64,000 nt of DNA from Diacronema lutheri (Eukaryota; Haptophyta; Pavlovophyceae; Pavlovales; Pavlovaceae). Within the stretch, counting starts at the first letter, position 1, and each line of letters opens with the position of its first letter. The stretch is from positions 310,001 to 374,000 of the forward strand of contig JAGTXO010000005.1 in assembly GCA_019448385.1 (NCBI GenBank). Reading direction: 5' to 3'. The translations under genes were made by a program, and so were the position numbers. The notes beneath the pieces were generated by a model that worked only from the letters and a program-made list of their open reading frames with translations, had not been told where the DNA came from and ran no database searches. Positions 1-8,785 of this stretch are shown here, one piece after another.

Positions 1-1914
1 GGCGGGTTCCGTTTGGCCGTCGACGAGGCGCGCGCGGAGCTGTGCGGCCTCGAGCACCTCGGCGCCGCCGACGCAGTCGCCACCGACCAGCTTGACGCGC
101 AGCTCGATGCGCAAGTCTGTCGCGCGCGTCCAGTCAACATTGCGGTACCCGCGCGAATTGAGCGCGCGCAGCGGTGGTGGCCGCTCCGAATCGAAGAAGG
201 CCAGTGGCGGGTCTTCGGGCCCAGCGCAGCTCACGCGCATGGCGCCGCTAAGCAGCACGAGCGCGTGCGTGAGCGGCTCGTCCGCGCTCTGCGCGCACTC
301 GCCCGCCTCGAAGCGCACGAGCCGCACGTGCCGCAGTAGCGCGCGCCGCAGCGCCGGGTGGGCGAAGTGCGAGCCGAGCGCATGCCACTCGGACGAGCAC
401 CCAAAGCCCCGCGTGAGCAGCGCGAGGAGGTCGCGCTCGTCGGCGGGACTGCGCTCGTCCGGCGCGCGCGCGAGCGCGCCGATGCAGCGCGCCGCGCGCT
501 CGGCGGCGAGCGGCTTCGACCGGGCGGCGCGGCGCGATTCGGCGCCGCCTCCATCACCGTCGGCGCGCACGCCGTGTGCGCCAGCACCCTCGTCGGCGTG
601 GGCGCCGGCGTCGGCGTCGGCGGCGGCATTGGCATCGACGCGCTGCGCGTCGCGAGGCTCGTCCGCCCAACGCTCGTCCTTCTCCTCGTCGCTCGCGCTG
701 CGCGCCTCGTCGTCGCCCTCAGCGCCCGCGTCCACGCCGCGCGGCGCGCGACGCGCGCCCCCGGGTGAGGGCGCGCTCTGAACGAGCGAGCGCGGCGAGC
801 GCGCCGCGTTCGACACCCGCGGGGTGCGCGCGTCGCGCTGGTGCGCGAGCTCGGCCGCGTGGGAGCGCGCGCCGCCCGCCTGCTCTGCGGAATGGCGCGT
901 GCGCCGGCGCGCGCTCGTAGGGCGCGCCAGCGCCCCGTCGCTGGGCGCGTCGCCGACGTCGCGCGACGTCGCGCGGGTCGCGCGCGGCGGTGAGCGGCCG
1001 GCGGCGGCGTGCGCCACGCTCTCCTGCGCCTGCGCGGCCTCGTCCTCGGCCATCCGGCGCGAGATCCGCACGACCTTCTCCGCCGTCAGGGTGACGATGC
1101 GGTGACGCTCCTGAAAATCCGCAAACCGCTCGGGCTGCTCGAGGCAGCGAGCAGCCGTGTACCCGTCGATCGCCTCGGCGAAGCGGCCAAGCTTGCGCAG
1201 GCATGTCGCGCGCGCGATGTGCTGCTCGGGCACCGCTGGCGCAAAGCGGAGCGCTGCGTCAAAGTCGGCGAGCGCGTCGACCTGCCGGCCGGCGTCCTGA
1301 CGGGCGTACCCGCGCGCGAGATAGACTGCGGCGCGCTCGAGCGCAATGGCGTCGGCGGGCGCATGCTGCGCGTGCGGCACGTGGATCGCGTTGACGGCCG
1401 CGTCCAGATCGGCAAGCGCTGCGCCCAGCTCGTTGTTGCGCGCGAGCGCGAGCGCGCGCGCGTACCGCACGCGGAACGACGTTGGCTTGATCGCGACGGC
1501 GCGGTCAAAGTCGGCCATCGCGAGCGCGGCGGTCTCGGCGCCCACGTCGTCAGTGGCAAGGCGGAACTGCGCGCGCTCGGCGAAGAACTCGGCGGTCTGC
1601 GCCGGCGTGCTGGACGCGCAAATCGCACTCCGCGGCCGCATGGTGACCGCGGCGCGCGACTGCGCGAGCGGCAGCGCGGCTTGGCTGTGCAGCGCCGAGC
1701 CGGGGCGCGCGAGCGCGCTTGCAGGCCGGGGGAGCGAGCCGACGGAAATTGCGTTCTGCGTCGATCGGCGCAGGCGGCCGAGCGAGCCGGCCGAGCTCAG
1801 CCGGCTACCGGCGCCGCGCCCGGCGGACGTCGGGCGCAGACCGTAACCGTCTCGGCCTGCGCTCCGCATGCGGTCAGAATGCGGGACGAGCGACTGACCA
1901 AAAACGGCGCCCAT
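1..1914 (-). CDS. TPR protein with cyclic-nucleotide-domain-like C-terminal region (3' end outside window)
   Basis: An uninterrupted minus-strand frame runs from an ATG at 1914 to the left edge, giving 638 residues without a stop. Residues 1-100 are a basic, low-complexity leader. Residues about 105-245 form helical pairs of TPR type, for example the segments ALAMADFDRAVAIKPTSFRV and QVDALADFDAALRFAPAVPE, followed by a third pair near LRKLGRFAEAIDGY. A disordered Ala/Arg linker leads to residues about 480-638, where LLSGAMRV and GGDCVGGAEVLE resemble the beta-roll of a cyclic-nucleotide-binding domain. TPRs normally bind partner proteins, and a cNMP domain would add ligand control. The cNMP assignment is tentative because the domain is cut by the edge. 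The start is the first ATG facing the divergent neighbour at 1954, only 39 bp away. Confidence 0.72.
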   Translation of the reverse strand, partial: MGAVFGQSLVPHSDRMRSAGRDGYGLRPTSAGRGAGSRLSSAGSLGRLRRSTQNAISVGSLPRPASALARPGSALHSQAALPLAQSRAAVTMRPRSAICASSTPAQTAEFFAERAQFRLATDDVGAETAALAMADFDRAVAIKPTSFRVRYARALALARNNELGAALADLDAAVNAIHVPHAQHAPADAIALERAAVYLARGYARQDAGRQVDALADFDAALRFAPAVPEQHIARATCLRKLGRFAEAIDGYTAARCLEQPERFADFQERHRIVTLTAEKVVRISRRMAEDEAAQAQESVAHAAAGRSPPRATRATSRDVGDAPSDGALARPTSARRRTRHSAEQAGGARSHAAELAHQRDARTPRVSNAARSPRSLVQSAPSPGGARRAPRGVDAGAEGDDEARSASDEEKDERWADEPRDAQRVDANAAADADAGAHADEGAGAHGVRADGDGGGAESRRAARSKPLAAERAARCIGALARAPDERSPADERDLLALLTRGFGCSSEWHALGSHFAHPALRRALLRHVRLVRFEAGECAQSADEPLTHALVLLSGAMRVSCAGPEDPPLAFFDSERPPPLRALNSRGYRNVDWTRATDLRIELRVKLVGGDCVGGAEVLEAAQLRARLVDGQTEPA

Positions 1915-1953
1915 CGTGCGGCGTGGTCGTCGTGCGCCGCCCGCCGTTGAGGG

Positions 1954-2331
1954 ATGGGGGCGGCGTGCAGCTCGCGCGTTCCACCCGCCCGGGACCGAGC
2001 GCTACTGGCCTCTGATGCGCCACGCTCGGACGCAGCGCAGTCGCTCGGCGAGTCGCTCGAGCCAAAGCCTCGCGCGCACGCGATGCAGGAGCGCTTTGTC
2101 GAGCAGCTCAAACGGTCGCCGCTGGACCGGATGACAGCCTCGCTGTTATCGGCAGATCCGGACGAGGCGGACGTGAGGATGCTAGACGACATCAACCTCC
2201 CGTGGCGCCACTTCCTCCGCGGCTTCATGGTCGGCTGCGGCGTCGTGTCCGTCCCAATGGTCGCCCTGATCTGGATCGTCGTCTCGAACGGCGTCCTCTA
2301 CAGATTGTACCCGCTGCCCGTGTCCGAATGA
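1954..2331 (+). CDS. Small single-pass membrane protein, unknown function
   Basis: The frame encodes 125 residues. The N-terminus begins MGAACSS, which would suit N-myristoylation plus palmitoylation if this ATG is used. A second ATG at 2083 would give a shorter protein starting MQERFVEQ. Near the C-terminus one hydrophobic stretch (from about VGCGVVSVPMVALIWIVVSN) is a convincing transmembrane helix, followed by a short tail. I do not recognise the family. The gene diverges from the TPR gene and its stop lies 26 bp from that of the converging phosphate transporter. Confidence 0.6.
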   Translation: MGAACSSRVPPARDRALLASDAPRSDAAQSLGESLEPKPRAHAMQERFVEQLKRSPLDRMTASLLSADPDEADVRMLDDINLPWRHFLRGFMVGCGVVSVPMVALIWIVVSNGVLYRLYPLPVSE

Positions 2332-2357
2332 CGGCGCCGCACTGGCGGCCTCGCCCT

Positions 2358-3881
2358 CTAGATATCGTTCACCTGAGCCACCGTTTCTGAGCCAGAGTGG
2401 TCACCATCGGCCGGCGTCGCGCGCCGGACGTCCGCGATGGCAGCGCCCGCCACGGCATCGTGCAGCAACGCCTCGGCGGGCTCGCCTGGCTCGTACGCGC
2501 CCGCGCGGTCATCGGCCTCATCGGCGGCGTGGCCATCGTCCGCCGTCGGGCTCGTCAGCGCCTCGGCGAGGCCGGACGCGTCGAGGCTGTCGGGCGCGCA
2601 CGGCGCCGTCGGCACGAGCGCCCACGTGAAGCAGAGCCCCGACGCGGAGACGACGGCGCACGCGGCGAAGACGGCGGCGGGCCCGAAGCGCACGACGCAC
2701 GGCCTGAAGACGAGCGCGGCGACGAGCGCGCCGAGCTTGCCCGCCGCGGCCGAGAGCCCGTGGCAGACGGCGCGGTGCTTTGCGGGGAAGTAGCACGCAG
2801 GCAGGATGAAGGTGGTCGTGTTGGGCCCACAGTTTGAAAAAAAGAACGAAGAGCCATATAGGAGCACGAAGAGCGGCGGCGACGCGCGCACCTGCGCGAA
2901 CCAGCGCGCCATCACCGCGTAGATGAGCGCGCACGCGCCGAAGCCGAGCGCCTGCACGTTGCGCTGGCTGCGCATGTCGTCGCGCGCGAGCGCGACCGCC
3001 GCCCAGTACCCGGGCAGCCCGAGGAGCGAGATGAGCAGGCTGACGCGCGCGGTTGCAACCAGCCCGTCGCGCGTCCCCACCTCGTCCGCCGGCCTGAGCA
3101 GCTGCACAAAGTCCGCCTGGAAAAGGCCGTTCCCGTAGAAGACGATATCGAACAGGAACCAACTGCCCGCCGTGCCCGCGAGCGCCGCGCGGTGGGCACG
3201 CCAGATCTCGCTGGCCCACTCCGCTGCGGGACGGAGGCGCTTCTTCGCCGCCGCGTACTCAAGCGAGTCGGACAGGCGCAGGCGAAGCGGCATCGTCGCG
3301 ACGAAGGGCAGCGCGCCCGCACAGAGCACGAGGCGCCATGCAAGGTCGAGCGGGACGCCGGCGGCGAGCAGGGCCCACGCGAGGAGCGGCGCCGCGCAGT
3401 TGCCAAGGCCCTGCATGCTGAAGACCGTCGCGAGCGCGCGCGACTGCCCGCCCGCCGCCGCCTCCGCCGTCGCCTCGGCGACGATGGCGGCAGAGAGCGG
3501 GTACTCGCCGCCGATCCCAACGCCCAGCAGCAGCCGGCACGCGGCGAGCGCGCCGAAGACGGAGGCGTCGGTACCGATGCGCCGGACGGCGACGCCGCTG
3601 AGCGTCGAGCAGACGATGCACACGCCCATGCTCACCAAGAAGGCCGCGCGTCGGCCGAGCCGGTCGCCGGCGGCGCCGAGGCCGACCTGCCCGGCGATCG
3701 TGCCGAGCAGGATGGCCGACTTAACGAGCGGCTCGGACCAGGGCGGCGCGGCCGGGTAGACAGAGCGCAGGATTGTCGTCGCGATGTTGATCACGAACAA
3801 GTCGTACGCGTCCGCGAGGAAACCCACCGACGCCGCGAGCTTCACGAGAAGCGGCGACGGCGGGAGGCGCGGAGGCGCCAT
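2358..3881 (-). CDS. Phosphate:H+ symporter, PHO84-like MFS transporter
   Basis: This gene encodes 507 residues with about 12 hydrophobic helices. It matches the major facilitator superfamily and specifically the PHO84/PHT1 phosphate symporter family. Diagnostic segments are FLADAYDLFVI in helix 1, the loop GDRLGRR after helix 2, RLLLGVGIGGEYPLSA in helix 4, and NCGPNTTTFILPACYFPAKH with HGLSAAAGKLGAL in the C-terminal half, all characteristic of phosphate symporters. It should import inorganic phosphate with protons across the plasma membrane. The chosen ATG at 3881 precedes the first helix closely; the frame is open further upstream but without a better ATG. It starts 73 bp from the divergent GT77 gene. 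Confidence 0.93.
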   Translation of the reverse strand: MAPPRLPPSPLLVKLAASVGFLADAYDLFVINIATTILRSVYPAAPPWSEPLVKSAILLGTIAGQVGLGAAGDRLGRRAAFLVSMGVCIVCSTLSGVAVRRIGTDASVFGALAACRLLLGVGIGGEYPLSAAIVAEATAEAAAGGQSRALATVFSMQGLGNCAAPLLAWALLAAGVPLDLAWRLVLCAGALPFVATMPLRLRLSDSLEYAAAKKRLRPAAEWASEIWRAHRAALAGTAGSWFLFDIVFYGNGLFQADFVQLLRPADEVGTRDGLVATARVSLLISLLGLPGYWAAVALARDDMRSQRNVQALGFGACALIYAVMARWFAQVRASPPLFVLLYGSSFFFSNCGPNTTTFILPACYFPAKHRAVCHGLSAAAGKLGALVAALVFRPCVVRFGPAAVFAACAVVSASGLCFTWALVPTAPCAPDSLDASGLAEALTSPTADDGHAADEADDRAGAYEPGEPAEALLHDAVAGAAIADVRRATPADGDHSGSETVAQVNDI

Positions 3882-3954
3882 CGCGCCGTCCGCACAAGGG
3901 GTTGGTGGCGGAGCGGTGCCGCGGCGCGCGCGCGGCGGGGCGGAGGCGCCGGGC
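3882..3954. promoter_or_regulatory. Short divergent promoter region
   Basis: These 73 bp separate the start codons of the phosphate symporter (minus) and the GT77 glycosyltransferase (plus). They must hold the 5' untranslated regions and the core promoters of both. The sequence is almost pure G+C with an alternating CG tract and no TATA-like element. Confidence 0.5.
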
Positions 3955-6875
3955 ATGGGCTGGGCCGTGCGCATCTTCTTCGTTGCGGTGGTGGCCCTGC
4001 TCGTGCTGCACAACGCGCTCTACTGGCCGACGTCCTCCGAGCCGGCGCGCGCGCTCCAGCGCGGCGCGCGCGCGCTCGCCGACGCGCCGCCGACGGTCGA
4101 CGCGGCCGCCGGCGCTCGCGCGCGCGCGGGCTTTGCGGGCGGCGAGCCCGAGGCGGGCGGAAACGCACCCGAGGAAGCGTACGTGCACCGGCCTTCGGTC
4201 ATCGTGCAGGCGTGCCTGCCCAAGCCGCCCGGCACGCGAGTCACGCGCCCGCTGAACGTCCTGCCGCTCGACCTGGGTGGCTGCGCGCCCGGCGCGCGCG
4301 CGGCGCTGTGCGCGGCGGCGCAGCACGTGCTGCGCGGCGGCGCGGTGCTGCTCGTGCCCGTGAGCGATGCGCTCCTCGACGACTGGGCCGAGTTCGCCGC
4401 CGGCGCTTACGCCGCCGGCGCGACGAACCTGCTCGCCCTCGCCGTCCCGCACGCCGCAGGTACGTCGTCTTCCGCTGACGCCGACGCGGCCGCGCTCGCC
4501 GAGCGCGTGCGCGCGCGCGCGCGCGTGGGCGCGGTGGTCGCGTGGTCGGCCGAGTTCGCCGCGCCGCTGCCCACCGGCGCGGCCGTCGGCCCCGCGCTCG
4601 AGCCCGACGCGCCGCTGCTCGGCGGGGCGGCCGCGCTCGACGCCGCGCGCACGCTCCTGTTGCGCGGCGTGCGCGTCACGCTCGCGGACGCGGGCGTCGC
4701 GCTGCGCGCGGACCCGAGCGCGCACGTGTGGGCCGATCACGACCTCGAGGCGCACGCCGTGCTCCCCGGCGAGGCGCGGCGTGGGCAAGTCGTTTCGGTC
4801 GTTGACGAAACGATGGGCTGGTCACGCTTCGCGCAATCACTCGCCGTTACGCACGTTGCGCCCGACCTGCTCGCGCTCGCGCCGACGGCGGAGGCGGCAG
4901 CGCTCGCGGCGCGCGTCTCGCGCACGCTGCGCGGCGTGCGCTCGCTCGCCACGCCCCGCCTCGCGCCCGCCGCGCCCAACGCGGCGTCGGCCCTCGAGTT
5001 CGCACTTAGTGCTGAGGCGTACACGCCATCGCACGATGGGTGGCGGTCTGTCGGCGCGTCAGTGCGGCTGCTCACGACGCGCTGCTTCTCGAGCGCGACG
5101 ACGCGCGGCGCCGTCGGCGGGCTCGCCGCGCTCGCGCTTCCGCCCGGCACGAGCCGGCGCGCGTCCGCGATCGCGGCTGTGCGCGAGGGCGTGCCGTTGC
5201 CCATCCTTTCGCGCCTGCCGGCCGAGCGCGCGCAAGGCCGCGAGAGCCCGAACGCGCTGCTCCGCTCAGACGCGCACGACGCGACGCCGGCCGTCGTCGC
5301 GTCGCAGTGCGCCGCTGAGCTGCCGCACGCCAACCCGGCGATGCGCGCGGCGCAGGCGGCGGACGACGAGGCGCGCGAGGCCGCGGGCGAGCCGCGCCGC
5401 GCGCGGCCGCTCAATTTCATTTTGCCGTCGCACGCCGAGTTCCCGCCACCCGCGGTCTGCGCCGCGCGCGACCTCGGCGCGCTCTGTGCCGTGCTGCGCG
5501 ACGTCGCCGGCGCTCGGCGCGAGGCGCTCGTCGCGGTCTCGAACAAGAACATCCTACATATGCTCCAGCTGTATGTTGACGGCGTCAAGCGTGCCAATGT
5601 GCCGAACGCGCTGGTCGTCGCGCTCGACGACGAGACGGGCGCGTGGCTCCGCGCGCGCAACTTCCCCGCGTACGTGCGAAAGCTCACCGCGCGCGGCGGC
5701 TCGACGGATAACCACGCTACGTCGGGTCTCAAATTCCGACTGTTACAGGATTTCGTCATTCTCGGCTGCTCCGTGCTCCTCTCCGACGTCGACATCGCAT
5801 GGATGCGCGACCCGTTCCCCGCGCTGTACGGCGACTCGGACGTCGAGGGCATGACCGACGGTTTCGACGACATTTCCGCATACGGCGCGCCCGGCTCTGC
5901 AGTGCTCGGCGGCGGCCCCTCCGCCTTCCGCATCTTCGCGCGCAACTCGGGCATGTTCTACCTCGCCGCGACGAACGAGTCGCTTCGCATGATGGAGCGC
6001 ATGGCCCACCGCATGGTGTGCGCGCGCGCGCGCGCGCACAATGTTCGCGCGCGCCGCCGCCGCCGCCGCCGGCGGCCGACGCACGCCCATGCCCCGTTTG
6101 CGCGCGCGCGACTCCAGGCGACAGAGAGCGTGTGGGACCAGACCGCGTACAACGAGGAGCAGTTCTTCCTCTCCGTCGACACGTACCAGGTGCGGCACGC
6201 ACCTGCGCCGCGCCGCGCCGCGCCGCGTGGACCCACCGCCTCACGTCGGACGCGCGCGCGGCGGGGGCGCAGGGCCTGGGGCTCTCACAGCGCGTCATGA
6301 ACTACCTGTGCTTTCTGAACACCAAGGTGCTCTTCAAATACATCCGCGAAGAGCCGCGCCTCTATCCGGACGCGTACACGCCGATCGGCGCGCATGTCAA
6401 CTACCACCCGGAAAAGCCACAGCGTATGGTCGACATTTTTAAACATTACCAGCAGGGCGAGCGCGGCGTCCTCGAGCGGTGGAACGGCGGCGAGGGCCTC
6501 AAGCTCTCCAATGAGTGCAAGTTCCAAGGCGTGCGGCCCGACTCGGCCGCCAGCCGCGTCGACCCGCTCGTGCGCGCGCTCGTGCGCGCGGGCAAGGCGG
6601 TGTGGGGCGGGGTGCGTTGGATGCGCTTTGGCGCGGACGGTGTCCTCACGACGCCATGGGGCGTGGGCACATGGGGCGGCGTGCCGGACGCGCGGCGGGG
6701 CACGCACGTGTGGCTCAACTTCTTCTCGGACACGCGCCACCTGCTCGAGCTCGACGGTGAGCTGCCCGACGCCGCGGCCGACGGTGGCGTGGCGCCGTTC
6801 GCGCTCATCTCGTCGCGCTGCACGGACGGCGACGTGGTGCGCGTGACGGTGAGCTTTGATGCTGAGGGCGGATAG
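3955..6875 (+). CDS. GT77-family glycosyltransferase (RRA/XEG113-like), Golgi type II membrane protein
   Basis: Three exons (3955-6015, 6118-6189, 6273-6875) give 911 residues. Residues 1-22 form a signal anchor (WAVRIFFVAVVALLVLHNAL), typical of Golgi glycosyltransferases. The nucleotide-sugar transferase fold is in the C-terminal half: the segment LGCSVLLSDVDIAWMRDPF has the DxD metal/nucleotide-sugar site near residue 610, and after the last intron RVMNYLCFLNTKVLFK and HVNYHPEKPQRM match plant RRA/XEG113 extensin arabinosyltransferases. Splicing is deduced from frame continuity: intron 1 is GTGTGC...CAG (102 bp, in frame) and intron 2 is GTGCGG...CAG (83 bp). The long Ala-rich region before the catalytic domain is unassigned. 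Sugar specificity cannot be read from sequence. Confidence 0.85.
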
Positions 6876-6879
6876 CGCC

Positions 6880-6934
6880 CGCCCCCCCCGGAGGGGGGAG
6901 GGGGGAGGGTGGGGGGGGCCCCCCTCCCCCCCCG

Positions 6935-6966
<32 letters not shown>
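6880..6966. repeat. G/C homopolymer tract with inverted G- and C-runs
   Basis: The block contains C-runs, then several G-runs of 3-8, then C-runs ending in 32 consecutive C residues at 6935-6966. It lies between the convergent 3' ends of the GT77 and DUF1350 genes. The G-runs could form a G-quadruplex or pair with the C-runs. Confidence 0.9.
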
Positions 6967-6967
<1 letters not shown>

Positions 6968-6999
6968 CTAGTAACACCTTTAAGGGTGTGTGGCGACGC

Positions 7000-8169
7000 C
7001 TAGCGTTGCGCCGCCGCATTCTCGCGCAGCACGCGCCTTGCCCACTCGTCAATCTGGTCGACGAGCGTGTCGAGATCGCGCATCGCGCTCGCCTGCACGG
7101 TCGAGACGAGATCGTCGAACTGCGCGCTCGCGGGGAGCGTCTGCCGGAGGAGCGACGCGGGCAAGCTCGTCGGGTCGGGCGCGAGCGGCGTGAGGTGCGT
7201 ACCACCAAGGCGAAGACGCTCGACGCCCGGCTTGCCCTGCAGGCACGCCTCGAGCGCGTCGGACTCGTCGATCGAGTCCTGCGAGAAGGACGCGACGAGC
7301 GTGCGCGGCAGCGCGTAGCTGGTGCGCAGCGCGCGGCGGAGCTCGTCTGGCGTCGGCGTGAACTCGCGCTGTCCCGCCGCGATCCCCTCGAAAAGCGACG
7401 GCACCTGGTCAACGAGCGACGAGATCTCCGCAACGTCGTCGAGGATGGCAGCGTATGCGGCCGTGGCGGGCGAGGTGCCGACGACGTCGCGCGCGAGGGC
7501 GATGGAGCTCTTGCGCAGCGCGCTCGCCGAGTCGATGAACGCGCGGTACGAGGGCAGCCGCGAGATCTCCGAGTAGGGCGCGAGCGTCGGCACGACGATG
7601 TCCTCGAAGCCCGGCACGGCGTCGCGCAGCTGCTTGTTGTTGTGCGCGATGAGCGCGGCGCCGGCGTAGCGGGGCATGCTCTCGGCAAAGAGCGAGCCAA
7701 TCGTCGTGTGCATCAGCGCGCCGAGCGAGTGCCCGACCGCGAACTGCGGCAGCTCGGCCCCGCACCGCCGCTGCACCTCGGGCAGCGCCATCTCGTACCG
7801 CTCGAGGATCGAGTCGGCCGTCGCGAGGTAATCAAAATCGACGGCGTACGGGTTGGCCACGATGACGTAGCCCTTCGAAGCGAGCCGCTGCAGCATGTGC
7901 CGGTACAGCACTTGCGGCGACGGCGACGCGAACACGCCGCCGAGGAAGTGGACGATCGCGCGCGGCTCGGCCGTCGACGGCCGGAGCACCTGGCAGCCGT
8001 CGCACTCCTCCCACACGACGGCAAGTGCGCGGCACGCGGCCCGTGGCGCGCGGCGCATGCGCACGCGCACGCCCCCCCGCGCGCGCGCCGACGGGGCGAC
8101 GGCGCCGTGCGCCGCGCACGCGCACGCGGCGAGGAGGCCGGCGAGTAGCGCGATACTTCGGGCCGGCAT
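7000..8169 (-). CDS. DUF1350 family alpha/beta-hydrolase-like protein, probably plastid-targeted
   Basis: The gene encodes 389 residues. The core matches DUF1350, a family of cyanobacteria and plastid-bearing eukaryotes: IVHFLGGVFASPSPQVLYRH, then KGYVIVANPYAVDFDY, then the nucleophile elbow VGHSLGALM. The serine in GHSLG sits where an alpha/beta hydrolase nucleophile would be; the reaction is unknown. The ATG at 8169 is chosen because it begins MPARSIALLAGLLAACACAA, a good signal peptide, followed by an Arg/Ala-rich stretch that could be a transit peptide. Such a bipartite leader is expected for secondary plastids. Its 3' end faces the GT77 gene across the C-tract. Confidence 0.85.
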   Translation of the reverse strand: MPARSIALLAGLLAACACAAHGAVAPSARARGGVRVRMRRAPRAACRALAVVWEECDGCQVLRPSTAEPRAIVHFLGGVFASPSPQVLYRHMLQRLASKGYVIVANPYAVDFDYLATADSILERYEMALPEVQRRCGAELPQFAVGHSLGALMHTTIGSLFAESMPRYAGAALIAHNNKQLRDAVPGFEDIVVPTLAPYSEISRLPSYRAFIDSASALRKSSIALARDVVGTSPATAAYAAILDDVAEISSLVDQVPSLFEGIAAGQREFTPTPDELRRALRTSYALPRTLVASFSQDSIDESDALEACLQGKPGVERLRLGGTHLTPLAPDPTSLPASLLRQTLPASAQFDDLVSTVQASAMRDLDTLVDQIDEWARRVLRENAAAQR

Positions 8170-8785
8170 CGTTTGGGCGGCGGGCTTCTCCAGTCGCAAG
8201 TCGGGCGCTGTTTTTGGAAGCGCAACGGGCAGCCGCTCCGTCGTCGAGGCGTTCGCGTTGCGCGGCGGGCGAGCACATGCGCTGCCCGCTCGAGCGGAAG
8301 CAGGTGCTGCCGACGCACGCGCCACCCTTTAGCATCGTGCCGATGAACGGCTACAAGCAGCAGCAGCTCGAGGGCGGCTGCGACGAGGAGGGGTGAGGCC
8401 CGCGCCGTGGCGGCTCGGTGCGGCGGCCGGGCGCGCTCGAGATGATCTGCGACGCGATCCCGTGACCGTGCCGGATGCCGCTCTGCCTCGGGCTGCTCGT
8501 TCTCGTCGTCATGGGCGTGCGCGCGCTCCTCCCCTAGGCGCGCGCGCGCGCGTGCGCGCCGCGCTCCCACCACGCGGTGACAGGAATGACACCCCGCAGC
8601 TCAAGCGCCACGCGCGCTGCGCGGGCCGATGCTGCCACCCGCGGCGGGAGCAACCCGCGGCGCGGCGCGCGGGCCGTGGCGCCCGCGCGCCTCGCCCCGC
8701 CGCCCGGCCCGGCGATGCTTGAAATCGCTCACGTTTCACGCCCGGGCCGAAGCCGTGACACGGCGCGCTAGTCCGCGTCCGGCGG
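8170..8785. other. Gap of about 0.6 kb with two short unexplained plus-strand ORFs
   Basis: No gene can be firmly supported here. On the plus strand an ATG at 8277 opens a 39-codon frame ending GYKQQQLEGGCDEEG, and an ATG at 8475 opens a 20-codon hydrophobic frame (MPLCLGLLVLVVMGVRALLP) ending near 8537. Together they look like the soluble and membrane parts of a small tail-anchored protein diverging from the DUF1350 gene, and a gtgagg follows the first part. Joining them at the only nearby AG leaves an in-frame stop, so I do not call a gene. Confidence 0.25.

Noticed and set aside
8277-8537. Two-exon small tail-anchored protein
   Set aside because: Joining the two parts at the only available AG leaves an in-frame stop, so it is listed only as an unexplained spacer.
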